Source of the DNA: Isoetes taiwanensis
Lineage: Eukaryota > Streptophyta > Lycopodiopsida > Isoetales > Isoetaceae
Length of the DNA: 64,000 bases
Reading direction: 5' to 3'
Assembly (NCBI GenBank): GCA_021234155.1
Contig: JAJEKV010000106.1
Span: 943,002-1,007,001, forward strand
A program made the translations under genes and the position numbers. The notes under the pieces were generated by a model, which saw only the letters and a program-made list of their open reading frames with translations, made no database searches and had not been told where the DNA came from. Below, piece by piece: positions 23,233 through 35,547 of this stretch (its first letter is position 1; every line of letters begins with the position of its first letter).

Positions 23233-25833
23233 GGGCTCTCCATGCATGTGCCCTAGGGTAACCATGGTCTTCTAGAAGCAACTGCATAGTCAAAATTTCG
23301 TGACGTGCCTTTCTGGCATGGCCAGTGGCACCTTGTCCAGTTTGTCACGAAGCATCGCAAGGGGCAACTTTAAAATAGGTGCCTCGGGACGGTTTTTTTA
23401 TTCTCTCTCTTGGGTTCTCTCGGGAACCCTGCAGGCAAGTGCTCGACCACTTTAAAGGCAGGGAAGGCTACCGAAACCTAAACCCTACAGATTTAGTAGG
23501 GTTTTGGTTTTGGGGCAGCAAAACCACTCCATCTGCTAATCCCACCGTCCAAATGGTAGCTCGTGTACCCTGAATCATCTCCAAAAAGAAAAAATAGAAA
23601 TCCATTGCACGGGCATACCAACCCCCAAATTACCCCCTTTCCGACGTAGGGCCACGAGGTGGATATATGGCGTGTTCCTCCAATAAGGCAGCTATACCGG
23701 GATTGGAATGCAGTTTTGGCTTCATGCAAGACTCCAAGGCGTCCAATTTACTCTAGGGACCAGCCGTTGTGACCAACATAGCCAAACTCAACTTGCTATA
23801 TGCAATTAGTCGAGCTTTCGCTCAATGCACTCCTTGCTTGTAGTGCGTGCGCTAGTCTTAATTAAACATAGCATGCACAAGGAAGTAGGGGCAGTTGATC
23901 GGGGCAAGGCTCTTCATGCATGTGCCCTAGGGTAACCATGGCCTTCTAGAAGCAACCGCATAGTCGAAATTTCGTGACGTGCCTTTCTGGCATGGCCAGT
24001 GGCACCTTGTCCAGTTTGTCACGAAGCATCGCAAGGGGCAACTTTGGAATAGGTGCCTCGGGAGGGTTTTTTTATTCTCTCTCTTGGGTTCTCTCTTCAG
24101 ACCCTTGTGGGAACCCTGCAGGCAAGCGCTCAACCACTTTAAAGGCAGGGAAGGCTACCGAAACCTAAACCCTACGGATTTAGTAGGGTTTTGGTTTTGG
24201 GGCACAAAAACCACTCCATCTGCTAATCCCACCGTCGAAATGGTAGCTCGTAATCCCTGAATCATCTCTAAAAAGAAAAAATGGAAATCCATTGCACGGG
24301 CATACCAACCCCCAAATTACCCCCTTTCCGACGTAGGGCCACGAGGTGGATATATGGCGTGTTCCTCCAATTCGGCAGCTATACCGAGCTTGGAATGCAG
24401 TTTTGGCTTCATGCAAGACTCCAAGGCAACCAAGTTACTCTAGGGACCAGCCGTTGTGACCAACATAGCCAAACTCAACTTGCTATATGCAATTAGTCGA
24501 GCTTTCGCTCAATGCACTCCTTGCTTGTAGTGCGTGCGCTAGTCTTAATTAAACGTAGCATGCACAAGGAAGTAGGGGCAGTTGATCGGGGCAAGGCTTT
24601 TCATGCATGTGCCCTAGGGTAACCATGGCCTTCTAGAAGCAACCGCATAGTCGAAATTTCGTGACGTGCCTTTCTGGCATGGCCAATGGCACCTTGTCCA
24701 GTTTGTCACGAAGCATCGCAAGGGGCAACTTTGGAATAGGTGCCTCGGGAGGGTTTTTTTATTCTCTCTCATGGGTTCTCTCTTCAGACCCTTGTGAGAA
24801 CCCTGCAGGCAAGCTCAACCACTTTAAAGGCGGGGAAGGCTACGAAACCCCGAACCCTCTACGGTTTAGTAGGGTTTTGGTTTTGGGGCACAAAACCACT
24901 CCATCCGCTAATCCCACCGTCCGAAATGGTAGCTCGTGAATCCCCGAATCATCTCTAAAAGAAAAATGGAAATCCATTGCACGGGCATACCAACCCCCAA
25001 ATTACCCCTTTTCGCGTGTAGGGCCCACGAGGTGGATATATGGCGTGTTCCTCCAATTCGGCAGCTATACCGAGCTTGGAATGCAGTTTTGGCTTCATGC
25101 AAGACTCCAAGGCAACCAAGTTACTCTAGGGACCAGCCGTTGTGACCAACATAGCCAAACTCAACTTGCTATATGCAATTAGTCGAGCTTTCGCTCAATG
25201 CACTCCTTGCTTGTAGTGCGTGCGCTAGTCTTAATTAAATGTAGCATGCACAACGAAGTAGGGGCAGTTGATCGGGGCAAGGCTCTTCATGCATGTGCCC
25301 TAGGGTAACCATGGCCTTCTAGAAGCAACCGCATAGTCGAAATTTCATGACGTGCCTTTCTGGCATGGCCAGTGGCACCTTGTCCAGTTTGTCACGAAGC
25401 ATCGCAAGGGGCAACTTTGGAATAGGTGCCTCGGGAGGGTTTTTTTATTCTCTCTTTTGGGTTCTCTCTTCAGACCCTTGTGACAACCCTGCAGGCAAGC
25501 GCTCAACCACTTTAAAGGCAGGAAGGCTACCGAAACCTAAACCCTACGGATTTAGTAGGGTTTTGGTTTTGGGGCACCAAAACCACTCCATCTGCTAATC
25601 CCACCGTCCAAATGGTAGCTCGTGTTCCCTGAATCATCTCCAAAAAGTAAAAATGGAAATCCATTGCACGGGCATACCAACCCCCAAATTACCCCCTTTC
25701 CGACGTAGGGGCACGAGGTGCATATATGGCGTGTTCCTCCAATTCGGCAGCTATACCGAGCCTGAAATGTAGTTTTGGCTTCATGCAAGACTCCAAGGTA
25801 ACCAATTTTCTTTAGGGACCAGCTGTTGTGACC
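23233..25833. repeat. Tandem array, about 3.8 units of ~685 bp
   Basis: Units begin with CATGCATGTGCCCTAGGGTA at 23241, 23915, 24602 and 25288, giving spacings of 674, 687 and 686 bp. The last unit ends near 25833 at TTGTGACC. Units differ by a few percent by eye. Each contains an imperfect hairpin, AACCCTAC-GGATTTA-GTAGGGTT (for example around 24167-24191). A 78-codon minus-strand frame starting MHEAKT is open in units 1, 2 and 4 and frameshifted in unit 3. It looks like a satellite-type or locally expanded array, with no recognised transposon parts. Confidence 0.93.
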
Positions 25834-28435
25834 GAAGGGGGGTCAGGAAAGGCAACCATATAACGACTTTAGAACTCCAATTTGACTCTAGCTACCTGTT
25901 GTGTTGACAACTTTTGTCTAGCCGATCTCTATCCTAGAAGTAGCAAGGTGTTTGAATGGAAGCTTAGACGGTTGAACAAGGGAAGTCGGGCCTACATTGT
26001 ATCCCCATTCTAGAGTTGCTAGATTGGTCGACATTATAAGAACTAGGGGCATCGATAGGTAAATGGTACTATGTAAATGGTAATGAGACACTTCATGTCT
26101 TTGAACCCAGATCAAATCTGGTTTGACATAAGTCTATGCCACTCCTAATTTGCAGAGGCATCATAGGAAACGAGGAGGGCATGTGACTAAACGTGCATGT
26201 GTATGCATGTGAGCAAAGATACTGTAGATGTGCATTAATTGGTTAAAACTTGCGGAATGAATGTTTAGGCAACCTTGCCCACAGCTTTGTAAAAATGCAA
26301 TAACATGTAATACTACCTTTTTTTGGGGATGTGTGTTAGCCAATCTTGGCATATGTAAAATGTAATCTTGGCTTACGTAATACAAATATAACCCTAAGGA
26401 ATACTATATGGGAATAGTAACTCGATCAATGGCGCCTGATGCCGATTGATGCCGCCAAGGTCCTAATGCATAAATCTGTTTTTTCTTTTTCTTTTTTAAT
26501 AGTTTTCGAGTGTTTCATCCATTAACTCATTCATTTTTTTAGGTAAATCTTCACCCAACGCTACTCTTTGCATCTCCTTGCTTCAAAAAGCATTGTCTGC
26601 TCTGGCGTATATACAAGATTTTAAATTTGACTTTGGATTAACTGGTGTCCATTGTTTGAGTTGTATACAAGATTTTATATTTGACTTTGGATTAAGTGAT
26701 TTGTGCCTAGAGAACATTTCATGGCGAAAGCCTTAACGAGCGTGGCATAATTTGTTGTTAACAAAAATCTCTGTCTTGTTATTTTCGGCATTTCAAAATA
26801 TTATAGGTATTGGGTGAAATTTGACTTAGAAATAGTGAAAATGCCAAAGAAGCATCATTTTTCACGCTATGGAGTGTATTAAGGATGATATAAATTTAAA
26901 TACGGGTATACAAATTTGTGGTATAGACGAATTTAAAATCGTAAAGAAAAACAAAATTCTGGAGCACAACCCTAACCCTAATATCCCCCTGGCCTGCTCT
27001 GCACAGAAGAATGTAGATCCGAATTTCTGCCAACAGGGTTTCTTAGACGGCGGCCTGCTCTGCACAGAAGAATGTAGATCCGATGAAGAATGCGAGACGG
27101 ATTTCAGAGGTTTGGACGCATCTGTGGGCGCTTCAGCGGTGAGGCCGAAATTGGTCTGGTATTTTGGAAGACAGGCATTTTTCCAGAAAGTCGTATTTGA
27201 TTGCCTTCTTTTCTTCTGCTAATATGATGCAGCACAAGAAGGCGAAGACGCTTGCGTGTTGCAGAACGGAACTGTAGATACACGACCAGTTGCTTCCTCG
27301 AATCGGCCATTCGATTCTGTCTTTCCGTGTTTGCTAAACCTTTTCAGTGCCTGCAAAGCTGTTATTTGTTTCAAGATGTCGCTCTTCTGCGTTTTCTTTA
27401 ATATTCTATTGAATTTGCTTACCTCTGGCAGGTTTGTTCTTGCGGCGTTATTGTCATTTTACAGATCTAATTTGCACAATATAATGCATTTTTTCCTTCT
27501 TTCTAGATTGGTGGCTCATGGCAGCGAAAACGGCAAGGGTAGTCTTGTTCTGATTTTTCTTATGCAATTATCCCTTTTTTTAATTACTTTTTGTGGTATT
27601 GTAGACTGGTTCTGAAGCGCAGATGCTGAAGAATGAAGCTTGGATACCTTGGATACCTTGGTAATTCTAGAACGATATTCATCTTTCATGTCCAGAAAAA
27701 CTATTGTATGGCAGTATTCATTTTCAGAATGTGTCATTTGCTGTAAAAAAAAAATTCAAGCTTGGATCCTTGCTATTGTTCATTTGGATAGCTACATGGC
27801 AGTTCCTTACTCCTTATTTGTTTCTCTTTGAATTTTATAGAATGCTAAATATCAGGCACCACCACTTTCTTCAGTCTCGAGGTATCAAATACCATTTTAT
27901 TCTTCTTTATCTTATGTGTGATTCTAACCGGTTACTTTTCCAGGGTTATTGTTGCAGTTATAAAGGATCTAATCAGAATGACCTTACACATTGCACTAGG
28001 TAATGTTCCCTTCCATTTGACTGCACTGGGTAATGCTCCCTTCCATTTTAGACTGCATATGCTCCTTTCTAAGGCATTTGCTCAATTTGACTATGTTCCT
28101 TTCTAAGGCATTTGCTCAATTTGACTTTGTTTGATCTGATTAATTTTAAAACATATGGTAAAATTGTGGGTTCAACTCCTACATGTTCACATTTCTATTG
28201 CATTCACAAATTTCTCTATTGCAGCATCACTAAACAAAGCATTATTAAATATTCTATACTCAAGATCAAGTTGTTAAACTGTATTGGTTAACTATATTCT
28301 ATTTGGTGTCCTACAAAATAGCAATCTAAGCCAACTACATTTACCAAATATGCAAAATATCAAAACTGAACCAACTACAATTATCGCAGTGTGGTATCAC
28401 AATAATTAATCACTATCAATGTTGTAAAAATTACC
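25834..28435. other. No recognisable gene
   Basis: No recognisable protein. Local duplications: a TTGTATACAAGATTTTA-based pair at about 26609-26697, a 32-bp unit repeated at 26990 and 27052, and a TTTCTAAGGCATTTGCTCAA pair near 28060-28125. Confidence 0.4.
26990..27083. repeat. 32-bp unit repeated 62 bp apart
   Basis: GGCCTGCTCTGCACAGAAGA followed by ATGTAGATCCGA occurs at 26990 and again at 27052 without change. Confidence 0.9.
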
Positions 28436-28640
28436 ATGTACGCATACCGAGGAAAATAGATGTGATCAAATATCGTTCCACTTAACTTGATATATTAACT
28501 ATTAGTACATATCATATAGTAAAAACTATTAATATAGGCACTTCAAATTACCATCTTCACATACTGATAAAAATAGATGTGATCAAATATCATTCCACAA
28601 AACTTGATAGATTAAGCATTAGTACATATCATATATTTTA
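28436..28640. repeat. Tandem duplication, two ~117-bp units
   Basis: AAAATAGATGTGATCAAATA starts at 28453 and 28570, and both copies go on to ATTAGTACATATCATATA. The region is very AT-rich. Confidence 0.85.
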
Positions 28641-28849
28641 AGCTGCTATAAAGACCAACTATAACTATCATGTTCTAGTACTATGTCAAAAAATAATGCT
28701 TGTTTATCACGTCATGGAATTGTATTGGCGAACCATATTATATAACTAGACATGGTTTGTAAACTTTTTGGCCCACAAACGCGTATTGATTTTAAGATTT
28801 GGTTTTCACTAATAAATCAATATGAAAAAGTCATATTGATTCAAGTTTG

Positions 28850-29162
28850 GGGGCCTTGTGCTGGTCTAGAAGAGATTCTTGACACACCAATACTTCTGGA
28901 GATGACCGAGGATCAGTTGGAGATTGTGCCTGAAGCTCTCCTTGATCGCGCATATAAGCAAACCCGTCGCACTCAAATTTTGCAATACTTGGTTAAGTGG
29001 AAACACTTACCCATAGAGGACGCAACATGGGTTCTTAAAGCGGATTTGGATAAGACTTACTCGGACTTTATGAAAGAATGCCAGGGTCAAACCATTCAAG
29101 ATGCGATCGACTCCAACTTTAACGGTAAGCATGGTGTTATGGGTCCGACAGGGGTCATGTGA
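28850..29162 (+). pseudogene. Chromovirus (Ty3/gypsy) polyprotein end with chromodomain
   Basis: The frame reads LEIVPEALLDRAYKQTRRTQ, then ILQYLVKWKHLPIEDATWV, then KTYSDFMKECQGQ, and stops at 29160. ILQYLVKWKHLPIEDATW is the chromodomain core found at the C-terminus of plant chromovirus integrases, where it targets insertion to chromatin. The polypurine tract and 3' LTR follow in the expected order at 29656 and 29672. The upstream pol sequence is missing in this window. The open start at 28752 is not the real start of the protein. Confidence 0.85.
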
Positions 29163-29655
29163 GAGACATCCGGTAGGGATCATGTTAGGGGTTGGGTTAC
29201 ATGCATCTTAGATGGGGAACTGGGCATGTAGGCATTCATGATAGGACGCGTTCGTCTGCGGCTATAATGGGAATATGGCCATTCCTTACGCCGAGACGAG
29301 GCATGATAGGATTCTTGCATTCATTTTTTTTTTTTTTTTTCATTTTAAGGGGGTGGTCTCTTCAACCACACTACATAAATTATTTCGTAAAGACTGATGT
29401 ATTTTACTTCTGCAGGCCAGTAGAGCGTACTGATAGACTGCAGAAGAACCTGGGCCTCAACCTAGAGGCCAACTCTTGTCTTTGAAATTTTATGTTATGA
29501 GTGTGCTCTTGAGTATGACTGTTATTACTACTTATGTTTGTTAAAGGACCTCTGTCCTATCACCTGGATATGTAATCTTTTGTTGCCCTTAATAAATGAG
29601 AGTTATCTTTTCTATATTAATCTCCACTAACTCAAATGCTGAGGACAGCATTAAT

Positions 29656-29669
29656 CCAAAGGGGGAGAA
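29656..29669 (+). other. Polypurine tract of the chromovirus
   Basis: CCAAAGGGGGAGAA lies directly before TGTCGTTCC, the start of the LTR. This is the plus-strand primer position used by LTR retrotransposons. Confidence 0.8.
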
Positions 29670-29671
29670 TG

Positions 29672-31214
29672 TGTCGTTCCAGATATTTATACGGTATACG
29701 CATGCATACCATGACACGTCACCAGCAGGTAGCTAGGCCTAGGGGGCAAATTGGGGTTCATCTAAAATGGATTTTATTAGCTATGCTAATAAAACCAATG
29801 GATAATTATGGATTTTATTAGCATAATTAACATAATTATGCTAATTGGAGTCTAATTAATTAAATATCACCAATAAGGGGGTGCCACCTGGCCCAAATCA
29901 ATTGGCCAAGGGGGACTTGCTATTTTGGTTGGAGAAATAGGGGTCCTACCCCCCATTTCTGCCCAAATTCGAATTGGGAAGTGAGGAGGAGCAGCAGCTA
30001 CCAACTTTAGCCAATCTTTGCCAGTACTTGCCAACAGCCTCAAGCTATGGAAGCCTTCCGTGACAACGGCTCTAGCCAAGAGACTGGTTAGTCCTTAGAT
30101 AGCTTCTATTACTGCTGACACTTCTTTGAATAGATTTAATAATTAAATTCTCTTTCCTATGTTGTTCTGGATACTTAGATGGTGTTATATTCTTTCTTTC
30201 TGCTCCTCTCGTGTATTGGGAATTAAGGGAAGGGTAGAGACCTAAAAGCCTCTTAGCAAAAGAGATGTCTCTACCTAGACCCCTTAATACCCAATAAATG
30301 TGGCCTGTGCACAAGAGCCAACCTGGCTTAGGATGTTATGATGTGGTTCAGCACCAGCGAGTATGATGGTGAATCGGGGGTGGGGTCTTGACTACCGCGG
30401 CTACAGGACTCTTATAGTGTGCTAGGCTTATAGCCGGTCACTGCGTGTGGGCCGGGTATGGGTCTGACACTCTCTGGGTCGCAGGAGACGTGCCTATATG
30501 GACGCCCTGGACTCGAATGGGCTGGTGAGCCGGCCTTTAGATTTAGGGGAGTAAGTTGGGTACGGATGCGGGCGTCACTGAGGGGGCACGTATTCTCTCT
30601 AGCACACCCAGGGATCCATCATGCTCGGGAAGGAGACGCCTCTCTGACCTGCCTCATCAGACTGGGGAGATGTAACCCGAAATAGTCCCGTAGGGTGATT
30701 CCTTGGGATTGCATCTCCGGAGGGCTACAAGCACGTCATAACATGATTCAGCCTATCTGCAAAGTGTGCACAGGAGGGGCGGATGGAGTGGACTACCCTA
30801 GCCATTGTCTTATGCCAGCCAACGCCATGTTATACTTCCGTCTGTTGATATCTTGAGACCTTGACCGTCAGTTGACTCCTTGGAGTCTGAGCCCCAGGGT
30901 AGCGCCTTGTCGTGGTGTTTATTTCATGTTATTATGGTTGTAGTGTCTTTTTCGTTGAATGGGCCACCCTTCGTGGTGGTGTATTATTTTAGCATGACTG
31001 TTGTATGTTAACGTGTATGTATGCTTCCGCTGTATAGGATTTCTTATAGAGGACGTGAGACGAATGACACCTCCGTGTTCCTCGCCCGCACACTTGGCCA
31101 TCCCAAGTGGTCCGAGTATGACGGAGGGCCTTACCATGGTGATGTAGTCGCCATGGTAGGGGAATTCCTGTATTTGCACGATGGGAGCATCATATAGATT
31201 CTGGGAGCGTCACA
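29672..31214 (+). mobile_element. 3' LTR of the chromovirus
   Basis: The segment begins TGTCGTTCC right after the polypurine tract and seems to end at GGGAGCGTCACA (31203-31214), giving a TG...CA unit of about 1.54 kb. The 5' LTR is not in the window, so the exact end cannot be confirmed by comparison. Two hairpins lie in its first 200 bases (29773-29795 and 29817-29845). Confidence 0.65.
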
Positions 31215-31758
31215 CTGCCAGTACACCAGAGTATAGTAGCTATGCCGATGGGCAAACTGGTTGCAGCTATGCATCTAATCCAAGGGATAATTAGGGGAGC
31301 GACTAGTATGGAGCATCAGGTGGGGCTGCAGGCGCTGGAGGTTGTGCCAGTAGTTTTGCAAATGATTATGAAAGTACAAGATACCCTGATAACACTTGGA
31401 GGGCTTGCAGTTTTTTAAAAATTATAGAGGTAATGTTGTTGCTAGAGCTAGACCTTGAAAAACTCCATCTGGAGGTAGCTATGTTGCAAGTGGTGGAATC
31501 TGTTGGATGAGATGGTTTGGAGAAGGAGAAATGGAGTTAGTTTTGAATTGGCTGAGGGGGAGTGCTTCATAAAGTCTTCTCAAAAGAATCTGTTCAAGAT
31601 TGGGATGGGTAGGCAGAGATAGAAGAGGAGTTGTTTTGGGAGCGCATCATAAAGTCTTTCCCAAATATTCGTGTCGGCAGATGTAGAAAGTGTTTTTGTC
31701 TTGTGTTTCAGTTTCTTGTAGTAGTAAATCTTCTTGAGGGGGAGTGTTGGAGGGGGGG

Positions 31759-32000
31759 TGTTGGAATATGACAAAAAGATGACTGGTATAGTCTTCTAGC
31801 CATTAAGAGTAGATGAGATTGCAGCATTTACTATTTGTTCCTAACTTCTAACTTCAAGGAACTCCTATTATATGTATTTAGATTGATAATGGAAGTACAT
31901 ACTTGCTTATTTGAAACTGGCACTTCCAATTCTCGTTTTCTAATAGCCAATGGGTGTCAGGGGAGTCATTCATGAAAGCACACAACTAGAAACAGGAACA
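31759..32000 (+). mobile_element. Possible Ty1/copia 3' LTR start
   Basis: TGTTGGAATATGAC follows the G-rich run GGAGGGGGGG, with GAGGGGGAG about 20 bases earlier. This is the typical polypurine tract plus TGTTGG start of plant copia LTRs. The end of the LTR and any coding part are not recognisable. Confidence 0.3.
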
Positions 32001-32220
32001 AGGATCAAGTATTGTTGGTTTTGTTGTCATTTATATTGTTGGTAAAGGTATATGTTGTTTGTGATTATGTGAAGGCATTACCTAGATCATGATTAGATGT
32101 AACTTTTTGTTTTATATCTTCTTTCGCTTTGTGAGGTAGTATTTTCTTTATTATTTTTATATGTTCAATTTTGTTGTTGCAGACAATGAGTGCATGATGT
32201 ATTTATTTTGTATTTAGTGC

Positions 32221-32442
32221 ATGACTATTTATATCTATTGCATTACATGTATGAAGAAGAAGATGACATATATAGGGCAATCGCCGAATCCCTGGAAACA
32301 TATGAAACAACATATGAAGAAGCCAAATAAGAAAATGGCTAGAGAATATGGAGGCGTATTAAACATGTTCCAATTTGAGATATTAGGGCATGCTATGGAT
32401 TGTAATATAAGACTAAAGAGTTTCTATAGTGCAAATTCTTGA
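32221..32442 (+). CDS. Possible GIY-YIG domain fragment
   Basis: An ATG-started frame of 73 codons reads IYCITCMKKKMTYIGQSPNP, then WKHMKQHMKKPNKK and later FQFEIL. The run I-Y-C-I, then TYIGQS, then an H-rich helix and an F-x-F-E-I-L strand is the order of the GIY-YIG nuclease fold. In plants this fold occurs in a few repair-type proteins and in some Penelope-like retroelements. The catalytic Glu segment is not seen before the stop, so the domain would be incomplete. No reverse transcriptase lies beside it. The short length makes this tentative. Confidence 0.35.
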   Translation: MTIYIYCITCMKKKMTYIGQSPNPWKHMKQHMKKPNKKMAREYGGVLNMFQFEILGHAMDCNIRLKSFYSANS

Positions 32443-33720
32443 GCAATCTATTCCAAATGAGAACGTCTGATCGAATTGCAACTGAGCAGCAATTTGTTGT
32501 GCATGGAATCATGGTTAGAATTTTGTAGACTTCCATTTCCATCGTATTTATGCAGACTTGTATTTATGAAGCAAGGCAGGCTTGGAGTAAAGGGCCGGTT
32601 GATCGATCATGATATAGTAAACTAGAGCAATGATGCATCCAAGAAGGACTTTTTAACTTTGATTATATTGAAGAGGCATTAGCATATAGAGAAGAGGGAG
32701 AGCAATGGTCATGTTTGTAGAGAAGGTCCTCCAATAAGATGAAATAGTCCTATGCTCGAAGTACATTCTACTATTGTTTTATTTGAAACATATCTTGTCT
32801 ATTTAGGTCTTCAACATCACTAATATTACAATATTTAGGAATCATGTATTGTCGATTTTTTTGCGATACATTACATCAATAATATATGACCTGATTCATT
32901 GTGCCAACATGCATGTTTTTCATTTGTTAAAATCAGACCATCAAGTTGAAAGATCATCTACAAATATTTATAAGATAATCGGTCGGCACGACAGACTTTT
33001 CTAAATGCAGTTTGTTGTTAACGAGTGAGACCAGCTGTTTATTCTGAAATCATGTAACAAGTTGTCACAGGTCTAGATGTAGTTATACATACATATATTT
33101 TATCTGAGTTTTCATTGCATGTACAAATAAGTTCTCTCACAATTTCTCTAACTAATAGCACTTTTCATAAGAGGAACAGATATATTCTTTAGCAGATGTA
33201 ATTGATATGTTGTCCACATTGCTTACATGAGAGAAAAGTTGCCACCTTAGTGTCCCAAAACCAGATAAGGTTTTTTTGAGGGAAATTTCTTAAAGAAGTG
33301 TTATTTAAGAAAGGGTACTTCATTTTAAGCTCAAAACAAGAACTCACCAGTGTATGATCACCCTTGTGCACCACAAACAAAACATTTCTGACAAATGGTA
33401 GACCTCGAGGAGGAGTCTCCACACTCTGAATGAGATGAATATCCCCTAATATATCCATGCTTCAATGAGAGTGGAATATCCTTAGAGCCTTCCTGAATTG
33501 TACCATAGTACTTCGACCTCACTTTACAACCTTGCTATAATATGATGCTTTAAATGCACAGAGTTGTCCCAAACACTTCAACTTTTTTGCTGCATATTTC
33601 TTTAAAAGAGTATATGCATAAATCATTTCTACAAATATGCACTACTCTTTATCTTTCGAAAGGCATTGTTGTCTTTCAATTCAAAAGTTATAAAGGAGTT
33701 ATAAACTTTTGTATTTGCAA
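32443..33720. other. No recognisable gene
   Basis: AT-rich, with no protein recognised on either strand. Confidence 0.45.
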
Positions 33721-33727
33721 TATCTTC

Positions 33728-34165
33728 TTTTTGGGTTGCCCCTGGGGGGCAAACCCTTGTTTATGTGGGTTTTTGGCATATCCTAGGTATATGCTAGAAT
33801 ATCCCTAAGATATGCTGATGACTGCTACAAACCTATTCTTCCCTGTAAATTCTCGGTCACCTGCGTTGTGAGTCAGGGATGCTTGAACCGGCTAACTGGG
33901 ATGGGAGGACAGACGAAGCTCCAATCTTGCATTCCTTATTTCTGTGTGTGCCACAGGCTTTTATGTTAATTGGAAGGTCGAGATGTTGGGAGAAAGATGA
34001 AATGAGGACTGCGATTGACTATGGAGCAGTAACCACGTTAAAGCCTTAAAAACTGCTGAGCACTGCCCGTTCGCTGGGAGGCGTTCATGCAGAAGTCGGA
34101 TTGAACACGTTTGTTTTCTTTGGGTTAGGCTTTTCTGCAAATCAATCATTATGACAGCAGAACAG
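33728..34165 (+). repeat. Dispersed repeat family, copy 2
   Basis: It carries the same blocks as 18690-19235 in the opposite orientation: GGGTTGCCCCT, CCCTTGTTTATGTGGGTTTT, GGTATATGCTAG, then GCGATTGACTATGGAG and GAGCACTGCCCGTTCG. It ends just before the 4CL-like fragment. Confidence 0.7.
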
Positions 34166-34186
34166 GGGAGCGTGTGTTGGTGAGAT

Positions 34187-35150
34187 GATTTCCTTCCACT
34201 TGTTCCACCAATTGTGATAGGAATGGTGAAGCAACCTATAGTTGGAAAGTATGAGTTGAACTCTGTAAATACTGTTTTGAGTGGTGCAGCGCCCCTGGGC
34301 AAGCAGGCAATGGATGAGTTTACAGCTCCCTTTCCATTCATCAAGCCAGTTTTTATATGATGTTCTTTATGCCACCACCATACTAGGGACTTCCTGTTGC
34401 TCATTTTTTTATAGTTCTGTAAGCTAGCATTGTTCTCCACACTTTCAACTACCATATTGCTTTGCTAAAATTGGTTGGCCCCCCTCAGAAGCCAGATGCC
34501 GATTGTCACAAAGTTCCTTGTGCTAAGAGAATAGCAGCAGATACATTTATTTGTGGACTAGATAATGCTTGCCGTTGGTGTCCTTTAAACAAGACGAGTA
34601 CTTTTACTTTTTAACTGATTCTCTTTCTTAATAAGCTGCTTGATGCTCTTACCATGCTAGTAGTTAATGGTTCTGCAAATGCCATAGAACTGCAGATTCT
34701 GAGTGGGAAGTTTAATGAGGTGACCAACCCTGGGATATGAAGACATGATTTAAAAGAATGTCCAGATGACATGCTCAAACGCATTGAAGCAATGTGATTT
34801 AGCTTGGAAAATTCTGAGGAATTCTTACAGAGGGCAGGTTAAATTCCAAATTTAGCAGCGTAGTTTGGAACTTGCAGGAAATTTTCCTGCCATAAGATAG
34901 GGGTTAGATTTCTAGATTAGCTAGGCAAGTTGAGCCTTGTAGGACATCTTTCTTTGATATTGAGCAATTGGCATGTCTGTCTAAGTATTAACTTCATATG
35001 CGTGAACCTACTTTATGTGATTGAATTCATTACAGGGTTATGGCCTAACTGAGGCACGAGGCTATAAGGTGATTGATGTTGAAAGTGGAGCACCTCTTTT
35101 ACCGGGAAAACAAGGTGTATGATGGCTCCGGGGTCCCAATGTGATGAAAG
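34187..35150 (+). pseudogene. 4-coumarate-CoA-ligase-like remnant
   Basis: Two exon-like pieces of an adenylate-forming acyl-CoA ligase are visible. 34187-34360 reads LVPPIVIGMVKQPIVGKYEL, then NSVNTVLSGAAPLGKQ, then a TGA. 35036-35150 (acceptor ACAG) reads GYGLTEARGYKVIDVESGAP, then WLRGPNVMKG with a GT donor. SGAAPLG and the acyl-adenylate motif GYGLTE are family hallmarks, and WLRGP...MKG is the next conserved block. About 30 residues usually found after GYGLTE are missing, and a TGA stands before WLRGP. Some 670 bp of unrelated sequence separates the two pieces. The remnant is clearly non-functional. Confidence 0.65.
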
Positions 35151-35547
35151 GTAAAGGAAGTAAATGCATGTTCTGAGCTTAATTGATAGTAAAGCATTGT
35201 ATTCAGAGACCTGGCATTGCATTATTTTCTGCAGTTGAAAACTGCAATTTTTTGAAATAGAGACTTTAGACCGGAAGTGTAGCTGCAAGGAGAAAGAAAA
35301 CACAATAGCAAAACACCTTGGGCTTTTCTATAGTCAACCCTTCAAATAAATCTGATGGGCAGTGCTGACTCAGGTGAAGAAAATGTAGCGGAGGCAGCGC
35401 ATCAAGGAGGAGTAATGTCAGTTACGTGTTCATGGATGGGGTGGAATTACCTCAGCTCATGCCAACCTTGGGAATGAGAGAACTGCCATTCAGTTGAACA
35501 GTAGAATGAAGCTGTTAGATATGAAGTTTATAAAAAATGCTTAGATT

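Noticed and set aside
24163-24195. Interstitial telomere repeat
   Set aside because: Only one CCTAAACCCTA-like phrase per unit and no run of TTTAGGG.
23493-25788. 78-codon repeated frame as a real gene
   Set aside because: No recognisable domain, lost in one of four units, and conservation is explained by the youth of the array. Kept only as a finding.
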